From: Paractinoplanes lichenicola
GTDB lineage: Bacteria > Actinomycetota > Actinomycetes > Mycobacteriales > Micromonosporaceae
Reading direction: 5' to 3'
NCBI RefSeq assembly: GCF_016785085.1
Contig: NZ_JAENHO010000013.1
Location: forward strand, 248,001 to 312,000
DNA: 64,000 nt
Of the stretch, positions 32,514 through 42,182 are shown in pieces. The translations under genes and the position numbers were made by a program. Position 1 is the stretch's first letter. Every line of letters starts with the position of its first letter. The notes beneath the pieces are model-generated. The model was not told where the DNA came from. It searched no databases and saw nothing but the letters and a program-made list of their open reading frames with translations.

Positions 32514-33098
32514 CTAAAGGATGTTCCAGCGCTGGTTCCAGTTGGAGGAGTTGTTGAGGTTGCAACTCCACACCTGCAGCGGGGTGCCGCTGTCGTAGCT
32601 CGGCCCGGTGGCGTCCAGGCACAACTGCGTGGCCTTGCCGATGGTGTAGTAGTTCACCAGGATGCCGTGATTGTTGCCGCTTTCCACCCGCAACCAGATC
32701 CACTTCTGGTTGTCGAAGCCGCTGTTACAGCCGTATTCGTAGACGGGGCTGCCGTTGCCCGCCGGGGTGTCCAGCGACATGTCCAGGCACAATTGCGAGT
32801 TCTTGTTCCTGAACATGAGCAGGTTGTTGCCGTTGTAGGTGCCCGCCGTGCTGATTGTCCACATCTGGTGGCTCGGAACGGGGTTCTCCTTCAGCCAGAT
32901 CACCGCCCGGCTCCTGTCCTGGATCGGGCCGCGCGCGTCCAGCACCACCGGGCCGATGCTCGAGCCGGGCGGCGGCTTGACGCTGATCCACACCGTTCGC
33001 AGATCGGCGGCCGATGCCGGCGCGCTGCCCGCCAGCAGCGCGCCGAGCATGACCCCCGTGGCCGCCAAAGCCGTGATCGCCCTGGTCAGTAGCTTCAC
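32514..33098 (-). CDS. Secreted ricin-type beta-trefoil lectin
   Basis: 194 aa from GTG 33098 (GAGGGGG upstream). Signal peptide to about residue 30 (ASAAD). The mature part has ricin-B QxW-type repeats: HQMWTIST, SQLCLDMSLDTPAGNGSPV, DNQKWIWLR, TQLCLDATGPSYDSGTPLQV and WNQRWNIL. Predicted secreted carbohydrate-binding protein without a catalytic domain. Confidence 0.88.
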   Translation of the reverse strand: MKLLTRAITALAATGVMLGALLAGSAPASAADLRTVWISVKPPPGSSIGPVVLDARGPIQDRSRAVIWLKENPVPSHQMWTISTAGTYNGNNLLMFRNKNSQLCLDMSLDTPAGNGSPVYEYGCNSGFDNQKWIWLRVESGNNHGILVNYYTIGKATQLCLDATGPSYDSGTPLQVWSCNLNNSSNWNQRWNIL

Positions 33099-33258
33099 TG
33101 TGCCCCCTCGTGACGTTCGATCCCTGCCCGAGAGATTCAAGAGCAAAAGCCGCCCGTACGGTCCGGATCGCGACGGACACCGAACACATAGGACATCGAC
33201 GCTGGTAAGTTGCGGGCGCGAACGTGTTCGGACCGGACGACACCGGACGGGGAGGATC

Positions 33259-35457
33259 ATGAGCGAGCCCCAGGACGGGCCGGTGGCGGCGTTCTGTGCC
33301 GACCTGCGGCGGCGGTGGCGCGAGTCGGGGCGCGAGCTGGTCGCCGTGGCGCGCGAGATCAAGATCAGCCGAACCCAGCTGTACGCGATCCTCAACGGCG
33401 ACATCAAGCGCCCGCCCGACTTCGACGGCGTGGTCGAGCCGTTGCTGCGGGCCTGCGGGGCCGGCCCGGACGAAGTGGCCGTCTGGCGGCAGCGCCACGA
33501 GGTGCTGACCGGCGTGCACGCCGAGATCCGCCGCCGCCGGCCGCCCGCCCGGCTCGTACCCGCCCAGCTGCCCGCCGACCTGGGCGTATTCCACGGACGG
33601 CACGCGGCGCTGGCCGCACTCGACGCCGCCACCGCGCCGGTGGTCACCATCAGCGGCGTGGCCGGCGTCGGCAAGACCGCGCTGGCCGTGCACTGGGCGC
33701 ACCGGGCCGCCGGCCGCTACCCGGACGGCCAGCTCTACGCCGACCTGCGCGGCTTCGACCGCGACGAGCCCGCCGACCCGGCCGAGGTGATTCGGACGCT
33801 GCTCGACGGGCTCGGCGCGGAGCCCGGGCAGATCCCGGCCGGCCGCGACGGCCAGGCCGCCCTGTTCCGCACGCTGACCAGCGGCCGCCGCCTGCTCGTC
33901 GTGCTGGACAACGCACGCGATGCCGCTCAGGTCCGGCCGTTGCTGGCCGCCGGCCCGGGCGTGCGGACGCTGATCACCAGCCGGGACAGATTGACCGCGC
34001 TGGTCGCCGGGACAGGCGCCGACCCGATCCGGCTCGACCCGCCGGAACCCGATGAGGCGGTCGCGCTGCTGCAGCGGCGGGCGCCGATCGAGGCCGGCGC
34101 GGCCGCAACGATCGTCGCCGGGTGCGGGCGTCTGCCGCTCGCCCTGGCGCTGGTCGCCGCGCGCGTACGGCAGTCCGGGTTCAGCACTCCGGCGGCCGGG
34201 CTGGACGACGTACGGGCGGTGTTCTCCTGGTCGTACGACGCGCTCGGGGCGGACGCGGCCCGGCTGTTCCGGCTGCTCGGGCCGGCCGCCGGGGACGACA
34301 TCGCCTTGCCCGCGGCGGCCGCGCTGGCCGGGCTCGAACCGATCGAGGCGCGGCCGCTGCTGCGTGAGCTCGTCGACGCCAGCCTGCTGTCCGAGCCCGC
34401 GCCGGGGCGGTTCCGGCTGCACGACCTGCTGCGCGCGTACGCCCGGGAACTGGCCGGGGCGGACGAGCGCCGGGCCGCCCTGACCCGGCTGCTGGATCAC
34501 TACACGCACACCGCGTACCAGGCCGAACTGGCGCTGAATCCGGCCCGGGCGCCGATCATGCTGGCCCTGGAGTCGCCGCCCGACGAGACCCGGCCCAAGC
34601 AGCGCGTCGACATCAAGGCGGCCCTCGAATGGCTCGGCACCGAGCGGGCGGTGCTGATGGCGGCGCTGCGCCAGGCCGCCGACGAGGGCCTGGACCGGCG
34701 GGCGTGGCAGCTCGGCTGGGCCCTGGACACGTTCCTCTACCAGAACAAGCACTGGCAGGACGAGGACGCGGCCTGGGCGGTGGCGTTACGCGCGGCCACC
34801 GCGCTGGTCGATCAGCCGGCCGCGGCCCAGGCGCACCGGTTCCTGGCCGTGGTCGCCGGGCGCCTCGAGCGTTTCGGCGACGCCGACGAGCACATGCTGC
34901 GCTCGGCCGAGCTGTGCCGCCAGGCCGGCGACGACGAGGGCGCGGCCGAAACCGAGTTCATGCTCTCGTACGTGTGCTGGCTGCGCGGCGACCACGACGG
35001 CGCGCTGGCCCACGCCGAACGGTCGCTCCAGCAGTGGACTTCGCTCGGCGATCCGCTCTGGGCGGCCAAGGCCGGCAACGCCGTCGCCTGGTATCACGCG
35101 CAGCTCGGCGACCACCCGCGCGCGGTCGCGCACTACGAGGCGGCGCTGAGCTGGTTGCGGGACGCCGGGGATCAGCCGGACGAGGCCGTCGTGCGGCACG
35201 GCCTCGGCCTGGTCCGGCTCGCGCAGGGCGACCACACCGGCGCGGCCGAGCAGCTGCACGCCGGGCTGGATCTGGTCCGCCGGCTGGACGATCCGCTGAT
35301 GGAGGCCCAGCTGGCGCTCAGCCTCGGCGACGTACTCCGCGCGGCCGGCGATCCAGCGGCCGCACGCCCGGAGTGGGAACGCGCGCACGCGTTGCTGACC
35401 GCGGCCGGCCACCCGCAGGCCGCGGACGTCGCCCGCAAACTCGCCGCGGCGCGCTAG
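33259..35457 (+). CDS. STAND ATPase regulator: XRE-type HTH, NB-ARC, TPR
   Basis: 732 aa; GGGGAGGATC precedes the ATG. N-terminal HTH (about 8-75; LVAVAREIKISRTQLYAILN), then NB-ARC with P-loop ISGVAGVGKTALAVHWAH (about 135-150), LLVVLDNARD (Walker B), LITSRDRL and GCGRLPLALALVAARV; C-terminal TPR-type helices (about 500-732; FLAVVAGRLERFGDADEHML). STAND proteins switch on ligand binding and oligomerise. The domains match the AfsR-like protein at 36009 but with another DNA-binding module. Target genes unknown; the lectin divergent at 33098 is the nearest candidate. Confidence 0.88.
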   Translation: MSEPQDGPVAAFCADLRRRWRESGRELVAVAREIKISRTQLYAILNGDIKRPPDFDGVVEPLLRACGAGPDEVAVWRQRHEVLTGVHAEIRRRRPPARLVPAQLPADLGVFHGRHAALAALDAATAPVVTISGVAGVGKTALAVHWAHRAAGRYPDGQLYADLRGFDRDEPADPAEVIRTLLDGLGAEPGQIPAGRDGQAALFRTLTSGRRLLVVLDNARDAAQVRPLLAAGPGVRTLITSRDRLTALVAGTGADPIRLDPPEPDEAVALLQRRAPIEAGAAATIVAGCGRLPLALALVAARVRQSGFSTPAAGLDDVRAVFSWSYDALGADAARLFRLLGPAAGDDIALPAAAALAGLEPIEARPLLRELVDASLLSEPAPGRFRLHDLLRAYARELAGADERRAALTRLLDHYTHTAYQAELALNPARAPIMLALESPPDETRPKQRVDIKAALEWLGTERAVLMAALRQAADEGLDRRAWQLGWALDTFLYQNKHWQDEDAAWAVALRAATALVDQPAAAQAHRFLAVVAGRLERFGDADEHMLRSAELCRQAGDDEGAAETEFMLSYVCWLRGDHDGALAHAERSLQQWTSLGDPLWAAKAGNAVAWYHAQLGDHPRAVAHYEAALSWLRDAGDQPDEAVVRHGLGLVRLAQGDHTGAAEQLHAGLDLVRRLDDPLMEAQLALSLGDVLRAAGDPAAARPEWERAHALLTAAGHPQAADVARKLAAAR

Positions 35458-35493
35458 GGTCCGTGCCCACTCGAGGCGGTCCGCCACGACACC

Positions 35494-35973
35494 TCAACGA
35501 GGGCCAGACCGCGCCGCAAGATCGCGTTCCACATCTCGCGCCACGGCACGCAGGGTGGCCGCGAAACCCAGTCGCCCGGCAAGCGACAACACCGGCCCGG
35601 CGAGCCTGGTGAGGGAGCGGGGCGAGACGGTCACCTCCTCGAACCAGACCACCCGGCAGCGCCGGTCCGCCAGCGGCGTCACCGAGAACCAGGCCCGGCC
35701 GTGCACGACCCGGCCCGACTTGACGACCTCGCACCGCCCCGGCCGGTCGCCCGCCGGCGCCTGCCAGGCGACCACGGTCATCGGGTCGTCGAACGCCAGC
35801 GGACCCACGCCGGTGCGGGCCACGAATCCGGCGCCCACACCCTCGGCCGGCCCCGGCACTGTCCGCACCACGGTCAACGGCGCCCAGTCACCGTGCCGCG
35901 GCCAATCCACCAGGGCGCCCCAGACGGCCTCGGCGGGGGCGTCAACCTCTTGCACAACGGTGAAGCGGGCCAT
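35494..35973 (-). CDS. SRPBCC-family (START-like) protein
   Basis: 159 aa. Starts MARFTVVQEVDAPAEAVWGALVDWPRHGDW, the typical first strand and helix of polyketide cyclase/START-like proteins, with the ligand-pocket strands RCEVVKSGRVVHGRAWFSV and a long C-terminal helix. Binds a hydrophobic ligand; function unknown. Located between two STAND regulator genes and ends about 35 bp from the first. Confidence 0.8.
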   Translation of the reverse strand: MARFTVVQEVDAPAEAVWGALVDWPRHGDWAPLTVVRTVPGPAEGVGAGFVARTGVGPLAFDDPMTVVAWQAPAGDRPGRCEVVKSGRVVHGRAWFSVTPLADRRCRVVWFEEVTVSPRSLTRLAGPVLSLAGRLGFAATLRAVARDVERDLAARSGPR

Positions 35974-36008
35974 CAGCCGACTCTATAACCGGCCGCCCGG
36001 CCCGGCCG

Positions 36009-38810
36009 TCAGCGTGCCGGCCGCATGCTGTGGTCGACGCCGGGCAGGGCGTCCAGCCGGTCCCGGACGCCTTGCGCGTCGGTGTGGTCGAGGTCGACGA
36101 AGATGCGCAGCGCGTCGGTCCATTCGCCGCGCGCCGCCGCGGGATTGCCGGCTGCCTCGTGCGTGTCGCCGAGATGGACCAGGATCTGCGCCTCGGCCAG
36201 CCGGTCGCCGATGTCGCGTGTCAGGTCCACGCTGCGCCGGTAGCACTCCTTTGCCTCGTCGTACCGGCCGAGGTGGTGATGGGCGTGGCCGATGGTGTCC
36301 CACACGTCGGCCTGCCCGCGCTTGTCGCCGACCCGCCGGTTCACCGCGAGCGACCGTTGCCCGTACTCGATGGCTTGATGATGGTCCCCGCCGAGGGTGC
36401 TGTGCCAGGCCATGCTGCTCAGCGCCACGGCCTGTCCGCGCAGGTTCCCGGCGTCCTCGTAGAGCGCGAGGGCCTCGCGGGCATGCACCAGGGCCTGTGC
36501 GTGCTGGTGCTCGATGCCGTTGATGACCGCCAAGGTGTTGTGCACGAACGCCTGGCCGCCGCGGTTGCCGGAGCGAACGCTCAGCTCCAGGGCGTGGCCC
36601 AGATGAGCGCGGGCCACCTCGAGCCGGCCGAGGATGATGTTGGCCCGCGACAGGCTCCGGTGGGCGCCGGCCAGTGGTTCCTCGCCCAGGCGCTCCGCCC
36701 CTCCGAGCGCGACCGTCCAGGCCTCGAGCCGGTCGTGGCGGTGCCCGCCGCGGAAGAGGTAGGTGTCGAGCGCCCAGGCGAGCTGCCAGGCACTCGCGTC
36801 CCGCCCGGAGGCGGCCGCGTTCCGGGCGACGGCCAGCAGCGCCGGCCGTTCGGCGGCGAACCAGGCCAGGGCTTGCCGATGGTCGGTGAAGACATCCGGA
36901 TGGGAGCCGGTGTCCGGCGGCAGCGGCACGTTGATCGGGTCGCGGGCCGGATAGAGCAACCGGTCCGCGGCGTGCGCGGTGCGGGCGTAGTAGTCGATCA
37001 GGCGGCCGGTCGCGGCGTCACGATCGGCGTCGGAGTCGTGGACGGCTGTCAGGTCGCCGGCGTACACGCGCACCAGGTCGTGCCACGAGTATCGGCCCGG
37101 GGAGCGCTCGGTGAGCAGGCTGGCCTGGGTCAGCTCGCTCAGGAGCCGCCGGGCGTGCGCGGGGCGGTGCTCGGCGAGCGCGGCCGCGGCGGCCGGCGCG
37201 ACGTCCGCCCCGGGATGCAGGCTCAGCAGCCGGAACAGCTGCTGCGCGGCGCCGCTCAGCGCGGCATAGGACCACGAGAACACCGCCCGCACCTGCACCG
37301 CCGGGTCGCCGGTGTCCAGGGCGTCCAACCGGTCGTCCGCCCCGGCGAGCTCACCGGCCAGCGCGGCCAGCGGGAAGTCGTTCTGCCGGGCCCGGGCCGC
37401 GGTGATGGCCAACGCGATCGGCAGGCGCGCACAGGAGGCGATGATGCTGTTCACCGCGTGCGGTTCCCGGCGGGTCCGGGTGGTGCCGAGCCGGCGGCTG
37501 AGCAGGTCACGAGCCTCCGGGAGGGACAGCACACCCAGTGTCACCGGATGAGCGCCCACGGTCGCCACCAGCCCGGTGAGACGGTTGCGTGAGGTCACCA
37601 CGACCTGGGTCCCGGCCGTGGCCGGCAGCAGCGGGCGGACCTGCTCGGCATCCCGGGCGTTGTCGAGCACGATGAGGATCCGCTTGCCGGACAGCAGGCT
37701 GCGGTAGAGCCCCGCTTGGGCATCCAGGCCGGCGGGTATGCGGCCGGTGGGCACACCGAGGGCGTCGAGGAAGCCGCGCACGGCGTCGGCGGGATCCATC
37801 GGCCGACCGGACAGGTCGAACCCGCGAAGATTCACGTACAGCTGGCCGTCGGGGAAGTGGTTCGCGACCCGGTGCGCCCAATGCACCACCAGGGTGGTCT
37901 TGCCGACCCCGGCCACACCGGAGACGGCGATGACCGGCGTCCCGGACCCCGCCTCCGGACTGCCCGGCGCGGCGGTCCGCAGGAGGCTGTCGAGCTGTGC
38001 CAGCTGGTCGTCGCGGCCGACGAAGCCGGAGACGTCGGCGGGCAAATGCGCCGGTGCGGCCTCGGCCGGGGCCGCGGGGGCCGGCGTGGGTGGCGCCTCG
38101 CCCCGCAGGATCGACCGGTAGATCTTCTGCAGCTCGGCGCTCGGATCGGCACCGAGCTCCTCGAGCAGCTTCCGGCGTACGACGTCGTAGTAGGACAGCG
38201 CCTCGGCCGGCTGGCCCGCCGCGAACAGCGCCTCGATCACGACCGCGGCCAGCGCCTCGTTGAGCGGATGGTCCCGAGCCAGGTCACCGAGAACCGTGAC
38301 GACGCCGGCCGGGTTCGTTGTCAGCTCGGCCCGGCCCCAGGCCACTGAGGCCGCCAGATGTTCGCGCCGCCACGCCTGCCGGGCCTGCTCGGCCCATGCT
38401 CCGCGCATACCGGCCAGGGGTTCCCCGCGCCACAGCCCGATGGCCTGGCGCAGCGGCTCCGGCCCGCCCGAGGCGGCGAGATGCCGGAAACGGTGCAGAT
38501 CGACCCGCAGCGGATCGACACCGAGCAGGTAGGAGCCACCCTTGCGGTCCAGAGTAATCACTCGATCACCCGGTGTCGCCGCCTGCTCGAGCATCCGCCG
38601 GATCCGGGTGATGTGCGCCTGCAGCGTCGGGCGGACAGCGCGCGGTGGCTCCGGCCCCCACACCCGCTCGATCAGCGTGCCGACGAGAACGGGCCGGCCG
38701 GCGTCCACCAGCAGAGCCGCCAGGACCGCCCGCTGCCGTGGCTGACCGGCGTCGACGCGCCGCCCGCCGGACCCCACCTCGACCGGGCCCAGCAGCTGAA
38801 ACTCGATCAC
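36009..38810 (-). CDS. AfsR/SARP-type regulator: BTAD, NB-ARC, TPR
   Basis: 933 aa from GTG 38810 (GGGAG upstream; a GTG at 38825 is possible). OmpR-like winged helix (about 1-90; IEFQLLGPVEVGSGGRRVDA), BTAD (about 95-235; EALSYYDVVRRKLLEELGADPS), NB-ARC with P-loop VSGVAGVGKTTLVVHWAH and LIVLDNARD, then TPR repeats (about 640-930). SARPs of this size activate secondary metabolism. No biosynthetic cluster adjoins it. It appears paralogous to the protein at 33259 from the ATPase to the C-terminus. Confidence 0.9.
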   Translation of the reverse strand: MIEFQLLGPVEVGSGGRRVDAGQPRQRAVLAALLVDAGRPVLVGTLIERVWGPEPPRAVRPTLQAHITRIRRMLEQAATPGDRVITLDRKGGSYLLGVDPLRVDLHRFRHLAASGGPEPLRQAIGLWRGEPLAGMRGAWAEQARQAWRREHLAASVAWGRAELTTNPAGVVTVLGDLARDHPLNEALAAVVIEALFAAGQPAEALSYYDVVRRKLLEELGADPSAELQKIYRSILRGEAPPTPAPAAPAEAAPAHLPADVSGFVGRDDQLAQLDSLLRTAAPGSPEAGSGTPVIAVSGVAGVGKTTLVVHWAHRVANHFPDGQLYVNLRGFDLSGRPMDPADAVRGFLDALGVPTGRIPAGLDAQAGLYRSLLSGKRILIVLDNARDAEQVRPLLPATAGTQVVVTSRNRLTGLVATVGAHPVTLGVLSLPEARDLLSRRLGTTRTRREPHAVNSIIASCARLPIALAITAARARQNDFPLAALAGELAGADDRLDALDTGDPAVQVRAVFSWSYAALSGAAQQLFRLLSLHPGADVAPAAAAALAEHRPAHARRLLSELTQASLLTERSPGRYSWHDLVRVYAGDLTAVHDSDADRDAATGRLIDYYARTAHAADRLLYPARDPINVPLPPDTGSHPDVFTDHRQALAWFAAERPALLAVARNAAASGRDASAWQLAWALDTYLFRGGHRHDRLEAWTVALGGAERLGEEPLAGAHRSLSRANIILGRLEVARAHLGHALELSVRSGNRGGQAFVHNTLAVINGIEHQHAQALVHAREALALYEDAGNLRGQAVALSSMAWHSTLGGDHHQAIEYGQRSLAVNRRVGDKRGQADVWDTIGHAHHHLGRYDEAKECYRRSVDLTRDIGDRLAEAQILVHLGDTHEAAGNPAAARGEWTDALRIFVDLDHTDAQGVRDRLDALPGVDHSMRPAR

Positions 38811-38991
38811 GTCACTCCCGCCCACTTGCCTCGAACCGCAAGGATTTCACAAGCGAGCCGCAGGCAGGCATCAGCGATCCTGGATGAGGACGTCGCAACG
38901 GGGGTCGGTGATCGCAGACAGCGATCGACCGCTGACGCCGCCGGGTCAGCCGTCGTCGATCTCGCAGTCGTTTGCCGGCATCGTCACCTCG

Positions 38992-39447
38992 TCAGACCTG
39001 GCGGTCGGACGAGGTGACGATGCGCAGCAGGGTGTTCAGCTGTCCGGCCTGCTCCCGGGTCAGCCCGAGAGACTTCTCGACGCCCGCGACCTCCGCCGCG
39101 CACTGGTGCAACATCTCGCGACCGGCCGGGGTCAGCCGGGCCGGGACCCGATGGCCCTGCCCGGCCGAGTCGTCCCGTTCGATGTAACCGAGCCGCGCCA
39201 GCGACGCCAGCAGATCACTCATCGACTGCGGCGTCACCAGCACCGCCCGGGCGACCTCACCGTTCGACAAACCCGGGTGCAGGTCGAGCTCGAGCAGGAC
39301 CCCGAACTGGGTGGGTGAGAGCCCGAGCCGGCCGAACGCCGCCCGGAAGCGCCGGGCCACGACGTGGCTGGCCTGCACCAACGTCCACGCCGTAAGGTTC
39401 TCGGGCGCCGGTCCCGGCCACACTTGTTCGACGCTCACCCCCCGCAT
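38992..39447 (-). CDS. MarR-family transcriptional regulator
   Basis: 151 aa from ATG 39447 (GTG 39438 is an alternative). Winged helix: LSPTQFGVLLELDLHPGLSN, VTPQSMSDLLASLARLGYIE, then the wing DDSAGQGHRVPARLTPAGRE. It is divergent from an MMPL exporter with a perfect palindrome between them. Family role: repressor of drug or metabolite export released by ligand. Confidence 0.88.
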   Translation of the reverse strand: MRGVSVEQVWPGPAPENLTAWTLVQASHVVARRFRAAFGRLGLSPTQFGVLLELDLHPGLSNGEVARAVLVTPQSMSDLLASLARLGYIERDDSAGQGHRVPARLTPAGREMLHQCAAEVAGVEKSLGLTREQAGQLNTLLRIVTSSDRQV

Positions 39448-39462
39448 CGTAGAAGCCCGGCC

Positions 39463-39484
39463 AGGTATCAGGAGCCTGATACCT
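39463..39484. promoter_or_regulatory. Perfect palindromic operator of the MarR/MMPL pair
   Basis: GGTATCAGG-AG-CCTGATACC, with one more complementary base pair on each side, lies in the 44-bp gap between the divergent starts (39447 and 39492). Its position fits repression of both genes by the MarR protein. Confidence 0.8.
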
Positions 39485-39491
39485 TGGAGCG

Positions 39492-41507
39492 ATGAACGCC
39501 GTCGCGCGCTTCGTGGTCCGGCATCGCCGGTGGGTCCTGCTCGCCTGGCTGGCATTGGCCCTGGCCGGTGGTTTCGCGGCGCCCAAGGCCACGGCCGCGC
39601 TGACCTACGACTTCTCCCTGCCCGGGCAACCGGGATACGAGACCAATCGGGCCATCCAGCAGCAGTTCGGCTCGGGCGGTGACGCGCTGCCGATCCTGCT
39701 GGTCGACGAACGGCCCTCCGCCGAGCGGGCGGACAACCTGGCCTCGGCGGTCGAGCAGGCGCTGCCGGGGGCGAGCGTCGTGTCGTACGCCGACGAGAAG
39801 GCCTTGCAGTCGGCCGACGGCCGGACCGGCGTGGTCGTGGTCTACCCCAAGATCGTGCCGGGCCCGGAGCCGTATGTGGCCGCGCTGCCCGTCCTGGAGG
39901 AACTGGCCGCGGCCCAGCAGGTGACCGTGACCGGCAAGGACGCACTGGCCGCGGAGGGCGGCGGTGATCAGGGCGCCGATGTGCTGATCGAGACGATCTT
40001 CGGCGGGGCCGGCGCGCTGATCGTGCTCCTGGTGGTGTTCGGCTCGGCCCTGGCGTTGATGCCGCTGCTGATCGCGGCCGCGTCGATCCTCACGACCTTC
40101 CTGATCGTGTGGGGCCTGACCGGGCTCACCGACATCTCGTTCATCGTGCAGTTCCTGCTGGCGCTGATCGGGCTGGGCGTGGCGATCGACTACGCCCTGC
40201 TGATCGTCACCCGGTGGCGCGAGGAACGCGGCCGCGGCGCCGACCCCGCTGAGGCGGTGCATCGCGCGATGGCCACCGCGGGCCGCTCGGTCTTCTTCTC
40301 CGGCGTCACCGTCGCGGTCAGCCTGGCCGCCCTCATCGCCTTGCCCGTCCCGTTCCTGCGCAGCGTCGGCTTCACCGGGCTGCTCATCCCGGTGATCAGC
40401 GTCCTGGCCGCGCTCACCCTGCTGCCCGCACTGCTAGTCACAGCCGGACGGCGACTGGACTGGCCGCACCGGCGCACGACCGATCCGGAAAGCCGGCTGT
40501 GGCGACGGATCGGCACGGCCGTGGTGCGGCACCGCTGGTGGGCGGCCGCCGGAGCCACCGTCGTGCTGCTCGCGCTGGCCGCTCCCGTGCTGACGATCCG
40601 TCTCGGACAGCCGACGAACGCCTCGCTCGCGTCCACCGGCGGCGACGCCGGGGCCGCGATCACCCGGGTGGACGACGCCGGCCTCGGCGCCGGACTGTCC
40701 ACCCCGGTGGACATCCTGACCGGCGACCCCGCCGCCGCCCGGACGGCCGTGGCCGATCTGCCCGGAGTGGCCGCAGCAATCATCTGGCCCGGTGACTCCC
40801 TCGTACGCGCGTGGACGACCGCCGACACGTCGACCGAAGAAGGTGCGCAAGCGGCTGCGGCCATCCGATCGGCCGCCGAAGCCACCGGCGCACGGGTCGG
40901 CGGCGGGCCGGCCGGAGACGCCGATTTCATCGATGCCGTCTACGGCAACGCGTGGTGGGTGATCGGTCTCATCGTCGTGGTGACAGTCCTGCTTCTGATC
41001 CGGGCGCTGCGCTCGATCGTCCTGCCGGTCAAGGCACTGCTGCTCAATGTGGTCTCGCTGGGTGCGGCGTACGGGATCACGGTGTGGATCTGGCAGGACG
41101 GGCACGGTACCGAGCTGATGTTCGATCAGCAGGCGGCCGGGGCGATCACCACCTGGGTGCCGATCGCCGTGTTCGCCTTCCTGTTCGGCCTGTCCATGGA
41201 CTACGAGGTCTTCCTGCTCGCCCGCATCCGGGAGGAACACGACGACGGTCACGACACCGACGAGGCAACGGTGCACGGCGTCGCCCGCACCGGCCGCCTG
41301 GTCACCTCGGCCGCGCTGATCCTGTTCCTGGCCTTCATCTCGCTGGCTCAGGTGCCCACCACCGAGGTCAAGATCCTGGCCACCGCACTCGCCCTGGGCA
41401 TCGTCATCGACGCCACCATCGTGCGCGGCGTGCTCGCCCCGGCACTGGTCGCCGCCCTGGGCAAAGCCAACTGGTGGTCCTTGCCGCCGGTCCGCCGGCC
41501 GTCGTGA
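39492..41507 (+). CDS. MMPL-family RND exporter
   Basis: 671 aa, two repeats of one membrane helix, a periplasmic loop and five membrane helices. Signature residues: GVAIDYALLIVTRWREE (first repeat; functional Asp/Tyr pair) and FGLSMDYEVFLLARIREE (second). MMPL proteins export lipids, siderophores or drugs using the proton gradient. Ends KANWWSLPPVRRPS. Controlled, by position, by the divergent MarR protein. Confidence 0.92.
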   Translation: MNAVARFVVRHRRWVLLAWLALALAGGFAAPKATAALTYDFSLPGQPGYETNRAIQQQFGSGGDALPILLVDERPSAERADNLASAVEQALPGASVVSYADEKALQSADGRTGVVVVYPKIVPGPEPYVAALPVLEELAAAQQVTVTGKDALAAEGGGDQGADVLIETIFGGAGALIVLLVVFGSALALMPLLIAAASILTTFLIVWGLTGLTDISFIVQFLLALIGLGVAIDYALLIVTRWREERGRGADPAEAVHRAMATAGRSVFFSGVTVAVSLAALIALPVPFLRSVGFTGLLIPVISVLAALTLLPALLVTAGRRLDWPHRRTTDPESRLWRRIGTAVVRHRWWAAAGATVVLLALAAPVLTIRLGQPTNASLASTGGDAGAAITRVDDAGLGAGLSTPVDILTGDPAAARTAVADLPGVAAAIIWPGDSLVRAWTTADTSTEEGAQAAAAIRSAAEATGARVGGGPAGDADFIDAVYGNAWWVIGLIVVVTVLLLIRALRSIVLPVKALLLNVVSLGAAYGITVWIWQDGHGTELMFDQQAAGAITTWVPIAVFAFLFGLSMDYEVFLLARIREEHDDGHDTDEATVHGVARTGRLVTSAALILFLAFISLAQVPTTEVKILATALALGIVIDATIVRGVLAPALVAALGKANWWSLPPVRRPS

Positions 41508-41522
41508 GGCGGCCGTGGCCGG

Positions 41523-42182
41523 CTATCTGCGCGGCTGAACGATCCCCGCGTCGTAAGCCATCACGATCGCGGCCGCGCGGTCGCGGGCCCCGAGTTTGCT
41601 GAAGACCGCGCTGACATGAGTTTTCACCGTCGTCTCGGCCAGGAACAGCTCCTCGGCGATCTCCCGGTTGGAGGAGCCGCGGGCCATCAGGCGCAACACC
41701 TCGAGTTCACGCTCGGTCAGAGTGGCGACGCGGCGGCCGTCCTCCCCGCCCGAGCCCGGCCGGGTCAGTTTCCGGAACGTGGCCAGCATCGGGCCCAGCA
41801 GTGTGCCGTCGATCCACGTGCCACCGGCCGCCACCGTCCGGACCGCCTCGATCAGATTTTCCGGCGTTGCGGACTTCAGCTCGAACCCCGCGGCCCCGGC
41901 GTCCACCGCCGACCAGAGCACGTCTTCCTCACCGAACGTGGTCAGCACGCAGACCGGGGGCCCGCCGGCCGCGCGTACCCTCCGGGTCGCCTCCACCCCC
42001 GAGACACCGGGCATCTGGACGTCCATGCAGATGACGTCGGGCCGGTGGTCGGCGACGGCCGCCACCACCTCGTCGCCGTCGCCGCACTCGCCGACGACCT
42101 GCATGTCCGGCTGGCTGCGCAGGATCAGCCCGAGCCCGGCACGGACCATCGGCTGGTCGTCGACCAGCAGCACGCGGATCAC
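41523..42182 (-). CDS. NarL/LuxR-family response regulator
   Basis: 219 aa. Receiver MIRVLLVDDQPMVRAGL, phospho-acceptor in VICMDVQMPGVSG, then LuxR HTH LTERELEVLRLMARGSSNRE with TVKTHVSAVFSKLGARDR. Overlaps the kinase gene by 4 bp. It probably regulates the upstream MMPL gene. Confidence 0.92.
   Translation of the reverse strand: MIRVLLVDDQPMVRAGLGLILRSQPDMQVVGECGDGDEVVAAVADHRPDVICMDVQMPGVSGVEATRRVRAAGGPPVCVLTTFGEEDVLWSAVDAGAAGFELKSATPENLIEAVRTVAAGGTWIDGTLLGPMLATFRKLTRPGSGGEDGRRVATLTERELEVLRLMARGSSNREIAEELFLAETTVKTHVSAVFSKLGARDRAAAIVMAYDAGIVQPRR

Noticed and set aside
36009..38810. Secondary-metabolite cluster around the SARP regulator
   Set aside because: Neighbours are an SRPBCC protein, a STAND protein, MarR and MMPL; no core biosynthetic enzyme adjoins.
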